This document shows positions 35,365 to 46,754 of a DNA stretch of 64,000 nt, one piece after another. The notes beneath the pieces were generated by a model. The model was not told the origin of the DNA. It saw only the letters and a program-made list of their open reading frames with translations, and made no database searches. The position numbers were made by a program, and so were the translations under genes. The stretch is from assembly GCA_027924585.1 (NCBI GenBank), contig BSBM01000965.1, positions 186,001 to 250,000 on the forward strand, in the 5' to 3' direction. Source of the DNA: Larix kaempferi. Taxonomy: Eukaryota; Streptophyta; Pinopsida; Pinales; Pinaceae. Numbering within the stretch: the first letter of the stretch is position 1; every line of letters begins with the position of its first letter.

Positions 35365-35376
35365 GTGTTAGGGGCC

Positions 35377-36558
35377 TGTTGGGTGCAACCCAAGTGGAAG
35401 AAGTTTTGATGGAAAAGGTACAAGTTAGGAAAGGCCTAACATCGACCATTTTTTGGGGAAGCAACTCCGCAATTCTTGGGAGTAGGGTATGCGGTGAAGC
35501 AAAGTGGCAGAAAAGGACTTGTCCCCTTATGATGATTGAGGTAGTTGGAATAGTTGTGAATTAAGCGGCAGACTGTCAGCTAAGAAAGTGAAGAGTAAAG
35601 AAGCGGAATGGTGCAAATGATGCACCACTGTAGTTTCAGAGCCATGCGGTCAGAACTGTGACTGTTAGAGAAGCGTCAAATATAGAGGAAGCGATGCAAA
35701 AGGACAGCAGAACTCCAACGAAGTAAAGATAAAGTGTGGTCAATAGGAGAACCATGCCATTTTTGGGTCTAAGGGTACTATGGGGGTTTTCCCATAGTTA
35801 TTGTAAAGATGTGACCTTCGCGCACAATCTATATAAAGGGAAATTTTGTATAAGGAATGATTAGAGATATTTTGTGAGATCTATGCTAAGAGAAATCTAA
35901 GAGAGGAAAAAGACTCTGCAACTGTGTGCACAGAGATATATTGTAGAGAAGAGTCTGTAGCTGAGTGCACAAACTGGAACTGTTAACCCCTTCCAAGAAA
36001 TATAAGAACAGTTCCCATGGACGTAGCTCTCATCTGGGGGGTGAACCACATAAATACCTGTGTTATCTGTTTGAATCTCTATTATATTATATGTTCATGA
36101 ATGTTTATGCTTATATATGTGTTTTCATATGAATGTGAATGAGAATGATCTGATAAGAGCGGAACATGCATGTATGAACATTGAGAAGTCATGTTAGATA
36201 TGATAAATGCGTAGTCATAAGAGTAAAGGTAGTAATGATTCAACAAAGTCTGTAGGTTGTTTATAACTGCGGAGTGCATAGTTACGTATTGATAATAACC
36301 TATTAAGTAGAGGTTGAGTAAGCTGCGCATATCAAGCTTGCATAACATAACTGCATGTCACCAGGTTGCAGAAACCTGATTCTGTAAGCACCCACATTCG
36401 CTTTGGGTGAGACTTCATCCTGCTCACAGGTTGATGCCGAAAGGGCTAGTGAAGAGGATTTGTTGGTTCGAAAGTAAAGGGTATTATGCTGAAGTAAAGG
36501 GTGTTACGCCGAACCCAAGTCATCCCGAGAAAAAGATAGAGAAATAAGGGTCCCAACA
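35377..36558 (+). repeat. 3' LTR of gypsy A
   Basis: Begins TGTTGGGTGCAACCC after the purine-rich TTAGGGGCC and ends GGGTCCCAACA. It matches 12173-13355 with many substitutions. Confidence 0.85.
35830..35838 (+). promoter_or_regulatory. TATA box of the A 3' LTR
   Basis: TATATAAAG, in the same place as 12644-12652 of the 5' LTR. Confidence 0.55.
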
Positions 36559-36563
36559 CTTGC

Positions 36564-37656
36564 TGAAAGAAAGCACTATACTGAAATAAACGCACATTTG
36601 CGTAAATTGATATATGGACTAACAATGCTCTGTAAACTACGAATGAGGCATCAATCAATTAAATCTCCATCATTCACAATTTAACAAATCATGAATGGAG
36701 TTATAATGCAAATAAAATAACTCTCTATCCATTTAACACAAGAAAGAATATGCAAAATAGAAATAAAGAAACAAGACCAACACATACCAGAGTGAGGGGT
36801 CCCTGCCTCACCTTGCATGAGTGGCCAAGAGACTTACAATCTCAAGAAGATGTTTCACACAATTGAAAATCCATAAACACTTTGGTATTATTGAAACAAA
36901 CTCATGAATTACATCAATTCAACTCTCTATTACAACAGATGTATTCAATACAATCTCTTCACTTCCCCCCAACATGAGATTGATTATAGATTTATACATA
37001 AAAATATCTCATGAGGATGAGGAACCAAATTCCCAACATGGAATCTATTTTAACAAATTTCTAATTTGAAACACCGATCGCAACAGTAAATCTGGTAAAA
37101 TATCCTTTAAAGAACCACGTGCATATCTCAAACCACAGTTGTTTTGGGCGATTTTCTCACCTGTCAAGTAATTGAGGTCGTTCGGCCAAAAACCCATGTC
37201 CCGGAGTTTCAATATTCTTCTTCATATGCCTGCAAATTGCAATGAAAACCAATGTTTTCTTATCTGGCATGCGTTTTTGGTTGGGACCGATTGATCATGA
37301 GCTGGAGGCTTCCATGTTGGACCCGGGTACGAATTCAAGATCAGAAATCCATGTCCTCAAACCTAAGAACACAACCATGTTGTATATTTCCATGTGGACA
37401 TGTGCTAGCATGCTACAAGAGATTGATTCGTAAACCATCATCAATAAAATTATGCATAATAGTCTTCAACTCATCAAAATTAAAGGAAAATAATCATTAT
37501 TAACCACTAAAGAATCAATGGGAGTAATATGGTATTTTCCGAGCAGTTACATCAAATGGATGGAAAATAGAATTATAAATGAGCAATAATAGGAATAAGA
37601 GGGATGAAATAGGTGTCGATAAGTGATTAAAATAGGGTCAAATATGTGACCCAACA
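36564..37656 (-). repeat. 3' LTR of element F, interrupted by gypsy A
   Basis: On the minus strand an LTR starts TGTTGGGTCACATATTTG at 37656, directly after the purine tract TTGGGGGAGA (37666-37657). It runs to 36564 where gypsy A is inserted. Its continuation is probably at 12172 and below. No other copy is in the window, so the far end is unknown. Confidence 0.5.
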
Positions 37657-39440
37657 TCTCCCCCAAACCGAAATTGTTGCATATCCTCAAGCAACCCAAT
37701 ACCTCTGTAGCATCCAAACTAGAATGACTCATTTGACTGTTGTTTTCATTTTACCATGCATAATGGCCAAAACCACTCTACTTTCCCACTGATGATGCTA
37801 ATGGAATATGATGCTTCTTTCCAAATAATACCTGACACTTCTTGAAACAATGATTGTTGCATTTCTCATGAAAGGACAATCTTAAAACATGTCATCATTA
37901 GAAAATCATGAACACAACATGTGATGATTTCTCAATACAAGGTCATCTAGATCATGTTAGCAGCTTTATGCTTCATGTTCATAGCCATCATACCTTCAAA
38001 AGTAGCCCTCAAGTGATTTCTAGCAATTCTGATGGAGTTTCAGCAACTGTTTCAACAAATTTTATGAATCATTTTCTCACAAAGTACAAAGTGGATTTTG
38101 TTGAAATTTTTCAGGCATGTTCATACTGTTCTCATGCTTCTCCATACCGGAAATAAAGGATATATGATGCATGGATCTCTATATATCCTTCTGCTCAAAA
38201 TCGTTGCTAAAACTCCACTAAGACAATGCTGAAACAATTGAATTTCCCTCAAAGTACAAAATGGATATGGCTCAAAATTTTCATGCAAGTTCTTATTATT
38301 CTAGTGCATCTCTACGCTGAATTTGGACAATACCTAGTTCACATATGTCGAGAAATGAGCAAATAAGTCACTGAAAGTCTATATTGGCAAATTTCAACAG
38401 TTTTTTTAGCAGTTGTTTCAACAAACTTCCTGAACCAATCTCTCACAAAATACAAACTTTATTTGGCTTAAATTTTTCAAGCAAGTTTTTACTATTCCAA
38501 TGCATCTCCACACCAAAAATTAGAGATACCCACATCACGGTTTTCAAGAAAAATGCAAATTGGCTGTAGGTGATGACGGCTATTTTTTCAAAATCCGTGA
38601 AACATTTTTTTCTAAAAATTGGTGACTATATTCCCATTACCAAAATGTTTCTTCTCACCAAAAACCAAATCCATCTGATGCTTGGATCTTGATATATAAG
38701 CAAAATGGTTGTAGATGATGATGGACATTTTCTCTAAAACCGTGCATTGGATTGAGCTGAAACTTACGAGGTTTGTTCATATTGATATTATGCACTTCCT
38801 GTCCAATACTCATGAGAATCCACTTCATGGTTTGTGATATATCATTAGTTCAATTTTTGCATTATATATGGAAAAATAATGTGCATAAGAAAATAAATTA
38901 ATCGTCCCAAGATTTTCTCGCCTTTGACAACCTGATTCCATTTGTCCACTTTTGAGATTTTTATTTTTAATTTTTTGGAATGTACTGCAAACTCTATCTC
39001 CTCCCCAAAACTCAAGACAAATCATCTCCACATGCAATCAAAATCAACTTCAACCCAAGTGTTTGACCAATTCTTCATGTGGCCTCTTGTTGTTTGTGAA
39101 AGAAAAATACTTTTTATTGTTACCAATGATCAAAGAGAGTTGAGATTGTTGATATGTTTCCCTCCAAAAATGCACTCAACCTATTATTCTAATTAATGAG
39201 ACCAACTTCAGAATAGTGGCATTAGAAGCCATATCAATCAAGTAAGTAAGAATGCCTCTACCCAATATTAAAACGCTAATTTCATTAAATTTGGACAAAT
39301 TAGGCAATTTTTGGACTAAGAAAGTCTGAATTTAGACTTTGAAAGTATCAATATCAACCTTTCTAAAGTGCAAAAACGGGTTCTAAAAGTGGCAATATTG
39401 GATTTGAAAAGTGTGTTTTTCTATTCAAATAATGTGTTTT
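37657..39440 (-). other. Noncoding 3' internal region of element F with degenerate ~180-bp repeats
   Basis: AT-rich with no coding domain. A degenerate repeat recurs about three or four times between 38030 and 38825, recognised by AACTGTTTCAACAAA, CTCACAAAGTACAAA and ATTTTTCAxGCAxGTT in that order. Long noncoding 3' regions with tandem repeats are typical of large plant gypsy elements. The coding part of F is not in the window. Confidence 0.45.
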
Positions 39441-39479
39441 TTGACTACTTATGACCCTTAAAATTGCAGTTTTTTGTTA

Positions 39480-39740
39480 TAAAACCATGAATTTCAATTC
39501 AAAATGTGTGAATTTCAAATCAGAAAATACAAATTTTGATTTGAAAAGTGTGAATTTCAAATCCAAAAATGCAAATTTCGATTTGAAAAGTGTGAATTTC
39601 AAATAAAAAAATGCAAAATTTGATTTGAAAAGTGTGAATTTCAAATCAAAAAATGCAAATTTTGATTTGAAGTGTGTGAATTTAAAATAAAAAATGCAAT
39701 TTCGGATTTCAAAAGGGTGAACTTCAAATAAAAAAACTGC
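39480..39740 (+). repeat. ~42-bp AT-rich tandem repeat with internal inverted arms
   Basis: About six units of the type GTGTGAATTTCAAATC, then AAAAATGCAAATTTTGATTTGAAAA split over the loop. Each unit carries TTTCAAATC and its complement GATTTGAAA some 16 bases apart, so it can fold as a hairpin. The units differ by several substitutions. Confidence 0.75.
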
Positions 39741-39982
39741 AATTTTTTATTTAATTTTGCAATTTTCATTTGTAATTGTTCAAAATTTTAAGGTGAAAAG
39801 TTCAATGTCTAAAATATTCAGTCATTGTTTGAATAACAACTCAATCTGCTAAGTTATAACATATAAAAATGGTTTGTCCCTATTTATGTTTTCTGACAAG
39901 AAGGATCGGTCGCCCCTTCTTTTCATAGTTAATTGTGAAAACCTTTATCCAAAAATTTAGCTATATCTATAATGGAGAACAC

Positions 39983-40006
39983 AAGAAGGGTCGACCGACC
40001 CTTCTT
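39983..40006 (+). repeat. 24-bp near-perfect palindrome
   Basis: Two 11-bp arms, AAGAAGGGTCG and CGACCCTTCTT, are separated by AC. Partial copies of the same arm occur at about 39900-39920 and at 40043-40055, next to the end of the C LTR. Confidence 0.8.
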
Positions 40007-40057
40007 GCAGTGTTGATATATCATGAAAAGAATATTGGTAATAAGAAGGGTCGAGTG

Positions 40058-40094
40058 TGTTGGAGAAAACTCACTATGGCTTGGGAGACCACTA
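40058..40094 (-). repeat. Outer end of the C 3' LTR
   Basis: On the minus strand this reads TAGTGGTCTCCCAAGCCATA and on to TTTTCTCCAACA. It matches the end of the B LTR (15604-15643). It is separated from the rest of the LTR by Copia-2 and contains one CACTA copy of the target duplication (40090-40094). Confidence 0.8.
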
Positions 40095-40698
40095 TGTTGA
40101 TGTATATGTAGCTTCGGAATGTATTTCATCTATGTATTTCATATATATTTATTGTATCCTTATAAGAGATGTGTTATTCCTCTATAAGGAAGTGTCGTCA
40201 TGTGTATTGACAAGTGTCGCAAGTGTGTGTACTTGGCGACGGGTTATTAGACCACCATGTGTGGGGTCGGCCCTGAAATATATATTATATTGTGGATGTA
40301 CCTAGCTACACAAGTCGGCCCCATAAGGTCACTGGGCAAACAGGTTAGTATAAATAGAGATCGGGAGATCTCTATTTTGATCATTCAGAAATTCACACTT
40401 CTCTCACTCAGAAAGTGGCGCACTAGTGAGGAGGAGGATCATCTGCTACTAGGAGACTATCTTAGTGTATTTTGGTTGTACTTTGGTTGAGCCATTGCTC
40501 TCTCTATCTCTGAGGAAGTTGTGGGGTTTTTCACCTTAGGGTTTTCCCTACGGAAACTCTGTGTCTCTTGCCTCTCATGCATTTGATTCTTGTGATGCTT
40601 GTCATGCTTATTGTGATTGTTATGCATTGATATACTGTATATGTTATTCTCTCAGTGAAGATCCTAGAGTATTGTGAATTCATGCTCAAAATTTAACA
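40095..40698 (+). repeat. 5' LTR of Copia-2
   Basis: 604 bp, TGTTGATGTATATG to ATTTAACA. The 3' copy differs at roughly 25 positions plus a 9-bp extra copy of a GATGCTTAT unit, about 96 percent identical by eye. Its first 250 bp or so also resemble the D-prime LTR. Confidence 0.95.
40349..40356 (+). promoter_or_regulatory. TATA box of the Copia-2 5' LTR
   Basis: TATAAATA, preserved in the 3' LTR near 47010 (AGTATAAATAGAG), a normal core-promoter position in the LTR. Confidence 0.6.
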
Positions 40699-40710
40699 TG
40701 GTATCAGAGC
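40699..40710 (+). promoter_or_regulatory. Primer binding site of Copia-2
   Basis: TGGTATCAGAGC directly after the LTR, complementary to initiator-Met tRNA. Confidence 0.9.
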
Positions 40711-41272
40711 TACCCTGAGAAGAAGACATTTTGCAGTGACAGAAACTTGAGTTTCTTGTTTATTGGGTTTCTCTCCATAGATTTTGGAAAAGCAGTATAG
40801 TAGATTGACTCTACTCATCAAGGAGAATCTATCTGTCCAATCAGAATTCAATTCTGAGCATTTTCAGATTTGGCAGTAAAAATTAGGGTTTCCACAAAAA
40901 TAGGAATTTCTGAAATCTGAAGACATAGCTAGAAGCTCCTTGAAAAAATTGAAGTTTAGAGCTTTGGATAGAGACTTTTGGCTGGGTAGATCTCCGGGAA
41001 ACTCAAACCCTAATTCAGGGCTCTCCCTAGTGAACCTGGGAGGACAAAAAGGCAAATCTGAAGGGTAAAGCTTTGCTAATCTCAAATTCTGAATACACCA
41101 GGCTGATCAGCTCATCAAGGCGCATCTTTCTATCCTTTCAGAAAATTGAAATTCACATTTTGAATTTTTAGAGTTTTTTCGACAAACCCTAATCGGGGAC
41201 TAGATCCAGTTTTCATCATTTCAAGTGGTAAGACCTAAATATTTTCTATTTCCATTTGAAGTACTCTTTAAG
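40711..41272 (+). other. Leader of Copia-2
   Basis: No ORF of note; an untranslated leader of normal length for a copia element. Confidence 0.6.
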
Positions 41273-44200
41273 ATGTCTCACCACACCAAGCTTGAGGATA
41301 ATCTTGAAGGAGCTGATAAATTCTAAGCTTGGAAGTATAGGATTGGGTTAATCCTGGAAGAGAATGAGTTGGACTCATATGTAAAAGAAGACATCCCTAT
41401 CCCAGAGGATGAAGAGGCTAAGGTATTGCATAAGAAGAACTTGGTCAAAGCAAAGAAAATCATTGTTGATTCTATCAAAGACCATCTCATACCCCATGTG
41501 TCTTCTCTAAGTACACCCAAGGAGATGTTTGACTCTTTGACCAAGCTTTTTGAAGGGAAGAACATAAATGGGAAGATGACCCCGCGGAACCAATTGAAAG
41601 GAGTAAAGTTTCAAAATGGAGAAACCATTCAATCTTATTTTTCAAGGGTCTCCCAGATCAAGGAACAACTAGAAGCAGTGGATGAAATGGTGGAAAATGG
41701 TGAATTGGTGATGACCACTCTAAATGGCCTGCCTAGGTCATGGGCTTCCTTTATTCAAGGAATTTGTGCAAGGAATAAGTTGATCTCCTTCAATAGATTG
41801 CGGGAAGAATGCTCTCAAGAAGAAGCTAGGCTTGTGGCCCAAGAGGAAAAGATGGGAAATTAAGATCAAGCTCTCATAGCACATGCTAGGAAAGGCAAGT
41901 CCAATAAAGAATCATCTGATAACAGGAGATTCTCAGACCACCATTATCATAAAGATAGGAAAGATCTCAGATGCTTCAATTGCAATAAGAAGGGACACTT
42001 TGCTTCAGATTGTCCCAAGAAGAAGAAAGACAACAACAACAACTTCAATAAGAAGAAGAAGAATAACAAAAGAAGATATCATGCTCATGCTGCCGAAGAT
42101 GATGAACCCTCAAAGAAGAAGGCTAGGGCAGAAAGTGATAGTGATGATGACTCATCAAGTGAAGAAGAATATGTTCTAATTTCTACTCTCACAGGTACTA
42201 TCTCCCATGGTAGTAATGATTGGTTGATTGATAGTGGGGCTTCCAAACACATGACTGGGTTTACGCAATATTTTGTGAATCTATCTGAACATGAATCACC
42301 CCATAAGGTGAAACTTGGGGATGATTATCAATACCCAATCAAAGGAAGTGGTGAATCCTCCTACAACCTAGATTCTGGAAAATCTTTGAAGATGAAAGAA
42401 GTCCTTTATGTACCTGGGCTCAAGAAGAACTTACTCTCCATCTCTGCATTGGATGCAAAAGGTATGAGGGTTGCATTTGTGGATGGCAAAGTCCTAATGT
42501 GGCCAAAGGGAAAGAACATAGATGATGCAGTAGTGATTGGATAGAAAGAGGGAGGTTTGTATAAATTGAAGGGACAACCTGAACATGCCATGGTGCATGA
42601 ATCCATGGAGCCAAGTGAACTTTGGCATAGAAGACTTGCTCATATTCACTATAGGGCACTTCCAATTGCAAGCAAGACTGTAGAGGGTCTTCTTGAAATC
42701 AAGACCAAACATGAAGGTGTTTGCAAAGGATGTGCAAAAGGTAATAACATTAAGAATGCTTTCCAAAGCAGTGAAAGCAAGGCAAAAGATGTCTTGGAAA
42801 TCATCCACTCAAATGTATGTGGTCTTATGTCATCCAGTTCTCTGAGTGGGTATGTTTACTATGTCTCATTTATTGATGACTTCTCCAGGAATACTTGGGT
42901 ATACTTCTTGAAGAACAAAGATGAGGTGTTTGATAAATTCAAGGAATTCAAAACCTTGATGGAGAATCAAACTGACAGGAAGATCAAAACATTCAGATCT
43001 GACAATGGTGGAGAATTCACCTCAGGTGACTTCAAGAAGTTTTTTAGTGATTCAGGGAATAAGAGGGAGTTGATTGCTCCTTATAATCCTCAATATAATG
43101 GAGTTGCAGAAAGGAAGAATAGAACAATCATGGAAGCAGCAAGGGCAATGCTGCATGACCAGGATTTACCTATGCATCTATGGGAAGAAGCAGCTAGAAC
43201 AACTATATATGTGCAGAACAAAACACCCCACAAGATATTGGACAACAAGACACTAGAAGAGGTCTTTTCTGGTAAGAAACCTGAAGTCAACCATCTCAGA
43301 ATATTTGGTTGTCCAGTATACACTCATGTCCCAAAGGAAAAGAGGACTAAACTAGATCCTTCAGGAAAGAAGGGTATCTTTGTGGGTTACAGTGAAAGCT
43401 GAAAGGCTTACAGAATATACTTTCCAGGGTTCAAGAAGATTGATGTCAGCATGGATGTAACATTTGATAAAAACTTAGCATTCATCAAATCAAGGAAGGA
43501 ACCTATCGAAGTTTATGAAGAACCTAAGGAAACTAGATTTCAAGACACTACCATGACTGAAGCAGTTCCAGAAGTTGTTCGTGAGTTTGAAGATCCGCAA
43601 GAACCTATAGATCCACCCTGTGAGGATAACTCTCACAAGAGGAAACCTGCATGGGCTAGAGAGCTCATTCAAGATGCAGAAAGATTTGACATTCAAGAAG
43701 AAGAACACAGAGCAAAGAAGAGAACCAGATCACATACCATCTATGTTTCTTTACTCTGTGACATTATGAACAAAGAGCCTTCCAGTTATGAAGAAGCAAC
43801 GGAAAAGAAAGAATGGAAGGATGCCATGGTTGAGGAATACCAATCAATAATGAAGAATGATGTTTGGGATGTTGTACCAAGACCTAAAGAGAAGTTTGTT
43901 GTGACTTCTAAATGGATCTACAAAATCAAGCATGCTGCAGATGGCAGTGTAGAGAAATACAAAGCAGGATTCATAGCTCGTGGCTTCTCTCAGAAAGAGG
44001 GAATAGATTATGAAGAAACCTTTGCACATGTAGACAGGTATACTTCCATCAGAATAGTACTTGCCCTGGCTGCAGCGATGAAATGGAAAATACACCAGAT
44101 GGATGTCAAGACTACTTTCTTGAATGGTGTAGTTGAAGAGGATGTATATGTGGAGTAGCCACTCGGTTTTGAAATACATGACAGGGAGTCATATGTGTGC

Positions 44201-45319
44201 AAATTGAAGAAAGCTTTGTATGGCTTGAAACAAGCTCCCAGAACTTGGTATGGTAGGATGGACAGTTTCCTATCTAGTTTGGGATTTACCAAGAGTAAAG
44301 CAGATTCCACCCTTTATTACAAGGTTGAGGAAGGGAATCCTGTGATTCTACTCCTGTATGTGGATGACTTATTTGTAACAGGAGATGACAGATTGATTGC
44401 AGATACTAAGAGAAAGCTTGCTGCCGAGTTCGATATGAAAGATTTGGGAATGATGCATTATTTCCTAGGTATGGAGGTGCGGCAGAGTGTAGATGGGATA
44501 TTCCTTGGTCAAGGGAAGTACACAGTACATATCCTGAAGAGATTCAGGATGATGGATTGCAAGGCCATGGCCACACCTATGGCATCAAATCTGAAGCTTC
44601 TATGTGATGCTTCATCTAAGCCGGTTGATGTCTCTATGTATCGTTAGATGATTGGGTCCTTGATGTACTTGACGAACACGAGACCAAATATTTGGTTTGC
44701 AGTGAACACATTGAGTCAGTTCCTGACAGATCCGAGGAGTGTTCATCTGGTTGATGTAAAGCATGTTCTGAGGTACCTGAAGGATACAGTGGATTATGGG
44801 CTCAAGTATGAGGCAAATCAAAAGTTTAACCTGGAAGGTTATGTTGATTTAGAATGGGCTGGCAATGCTGCAGATAGGAAGAGCACATCTGGGTGTTGCT
44901 TCAGTATGGGATTAGGTGTGATCTCTTGGTTTAGCAGGAAGAAGTCCTGTGTAGCACTAAGTACAGCTGAGGCAGAGTATGTTGCAGCCTGTTCAGCTAG
45001 TTGTGAGGCAGTATGGCTACGGAAGCTACTGTCTGAGTTATTTGATCTCCCGTTGGATGCTACTGGTATCTTTTGTGATAAACAGAGTTGTGTGAAGTTG
45101 TCCGAGAACCCAGTGTTTCATGACAGGTCAAAACACATAGAGATCAAATATCACTATATCAGGGATATGGAGCAGAGAGGAGCTGTGAAGCTCCTGTATG
45201 TTGCGACGGACAAGTAGATTGCAGATGTGGTGACGAAGCCACTAGCCAGGGTGAAGTTCGAGTACTTCAGAGAGAGGCTTGGTGTTCTTAGGATTGATGA
45301 CACTTCGAGGAAGAAGTGA
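41273..45319 (+). pseudogene. Copia-2 gag-pol polyprotein, one frame with seven stops
   Basis: One continuous frame of 1,348 codons from ATG 41273 to TGA 45317. Domains are gag (AWKYRIGLILEENEL, then a UBN2-like core), zinc knuckle CFNCNKKGHFASDC near residue 234, Lys/Asn and Ser/Glu-rich linker, protease WLIDSGASKHMTG near 320, integrase with HSNVCG near 514 (Asn for the first catalytic Asp), RSDNGGEF near 577 and NGVAERKN near 613, reverse transcriptase with YVDD near 1029, and RNase H (STAEAEYVAA, SKHIEIKYHYIRD). In-frame stops lie at 41324, 41861, 42542, 43400, 44156, 44645 and 45215. Several replace a Gln position. There is no frameshift. Confidence 0.92.
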
Positions 45320-45424
45320 TGGACACATTTGCTGAAGCCATTCCAAGAATGTTGGAAGGAGGATCCTTCACATGGCTGTGGATGTAAGCGCTGGATGATG
45401 AGCATCAGGATGATGTTCTGGTTT

Positions 45425-45890
45425 CTGCAATGTATGATCAGTTGGATCATTTTTATATGTATGTATATATGCATCATGTTGGATTCTGGATATGATCAAT
45501 TGGATCATTTATATGTATGTACACATCATGTTGGATGCTGGATATGATCGTTTGGATCATTTTATGTATTTTTTGTATGCATCATGTTGGATGCTTAGAC
45601 CATGTATCTGTATATGTATCAGATGGATACATTGTATAATCAGGTGGATCATGTATGGTGATATGTATCATGTATTTGTATTTGTATCAGTTGGATACAC
45701 TGTATGATCAGGTGGATCATGTATGATGAAATGTATCAGGTAGATACTTGGTATGCATCAGGTAGATGCATTGTATGATCAGGATGATCATGGATGACGA
45801 GCTTCAGGATTTTGCTCCAGATGACATGCAGCAGGATGTTGCATTGATGATGATCATGATGATGTATGGTGAGTATCAGGTTGATACTCT
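45425..45890 (+). repeat. Array of short hairpins with compensating stem changes (Copia-2 3' region)
   Basis: At least ten copies of a pattern arm-ATC, 5-nt loop near AGKTR, GAT-arm. Examples are ATGATC/GATCAT at 45434-45450, 45492-45508, 45544-45560, 45704-45720 and 45775-45791; TGTATC/GATACA at 45615-45631 and 45683-45699; GTATC/GATAC at 45733-45747; ATGCATC/GATGCAT at 45753-45771; GAGTATC/GATACTC at 45871-45889. The arms differ among units but remain complementary. Confidence 0.8.
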
Positions 45891-45914
45891 GTGGCCGTGG
45901 AACAGGTTGTGCAG

Positions 45915-46430
45915 ATAAGCATGTAATTTGTGCCCTAGGAGATTTGCAGATAGTCTTTCGAGGTTTTTCCTATGGCATGTAATTTGTACCCTGGGATATC
46001 TAGCAAATGCTCTTTGGAGGTTTTGCTTGGGAAGACATATAATTTGTGCCCTCAGAGATTTGCAGATAGTCTTTTGAGGTTTTTCCTATGGCATGTAATT
46101 TGTGCCCTGGGATATCTGGCAGATGCTCTTTTGAGGTTTTGTCCTATGGCATGTAATTTGTGCCCTGGGAGATCTGATAGGTTGAGTCGTGTGCTCGTAA
46201 TCAGTCCTGGGATGCTCTTTCGAGGTTTTTCCATGACCACATTTAATTTGTGCTCTGGGAGATCCGATAGGTTGAGCCGTGTGCTCATAATCAGTCTTGG
46301 GATGCTCTTTTGAGGTTTTGTGGTGACCACATGTAATTTGTGCCCTGGGAGATCCGATAGGTTGAGCCTTGTGCTCGTAATCAGTCCTGGGATTCTCTTT
46401 CGAGGTTTTGTGGTGGGGTCACATGTAATA
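45915..46430 (+). repeat. 60-100-bp tandem repeats in the Copia-2 3' region
   Basis: A degenerate unit built from ATGTAATTTGTGCCCTGGGA, GATAGGTTGAGCCGTGTGCT, AATCAGTCCTGGGATGCTCT and CGAGGTTTTG recurs about six times, first in a short form and then three times in a longer form of about 100 bp. No ORF is conserved across units. Confidence 0.8.
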
Positions 46431-46754
46431 AGTCATGGAGATCTGGATAGGATGAAAAAGGCCTCAGATGCTCTTTAGGGTTCTTTCTAGTCAAGAGACT
46501 CTTTTAAGGTTTTGTGATGCACATAATAAGTTCTGATATTTCCACAGTATGGACAGTGATGTTGAAGACCTGCAGGTGGTGGGCCTACATCTAGTATGAA
46601 AAAGGACTAGCTCTGTAGAATTTCCTATGACGAGTAGAGTCAGAGATTGGTTGAAATAGCAGTAGCAATGACGATGCATCGATGATGATGATCCCGAGAA
46701 GAAGAATTTTCTAGCAGATCTATGTCAAGAAATACCTTCCTAGTTAAAAGGGAG
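46431..46754 (+). other. End of the Copia-2 internal region with purine tract
   Basis: No ORF. It closes with AAAAGGGAG (46746-46754), the plus-strand primer tract, directly before the 3' LTR. Confidence 0.6.

Larger units (their letters stand above)
12173..36558 (+). mobile_element. Gypsy element A with nested B and Copia-1 and an internal deletion
   Basis: The two 1.18-kb LTRs share TGTTGGG and CCCAACA ends and lie in the same orientation. The flanking pentamers are CTTGT (12168-12172) and CTTGC (36559-36563), a target duplication with one transition. Between them lie A gag (broken off at 14714 by insertion of Tat element B), Copia-1 inside B, and then the A integrase tail, an extra ORF and a purine tract. 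The protease, RT, RNase H and most of the integrase of A are missing, together with the end of B. The simplest account is one element, two nested insertions and one deletion. Confidence 0.6.

Noticed and set aside
36620-37640. Host gene between gypsy A and element F
   Set aside because: No sustained ORF or splice pattern; the TG-start preceded by a purine tract on the minus strand indicates an LTR.
41273-45319. Programmed stop readthrough or recoding of TAG/TGA in copia pol
   Set aside because: Stops of all three types are spread over every domain and co-occur with a lost catalytic Asp, which fits mutational decay.
45425-45890. Simple microsatellite of ATG/ATC words
   Set aside because: Unit spacing is irregular, and arms change in complementary pairs, which a slippage repeat would not show.
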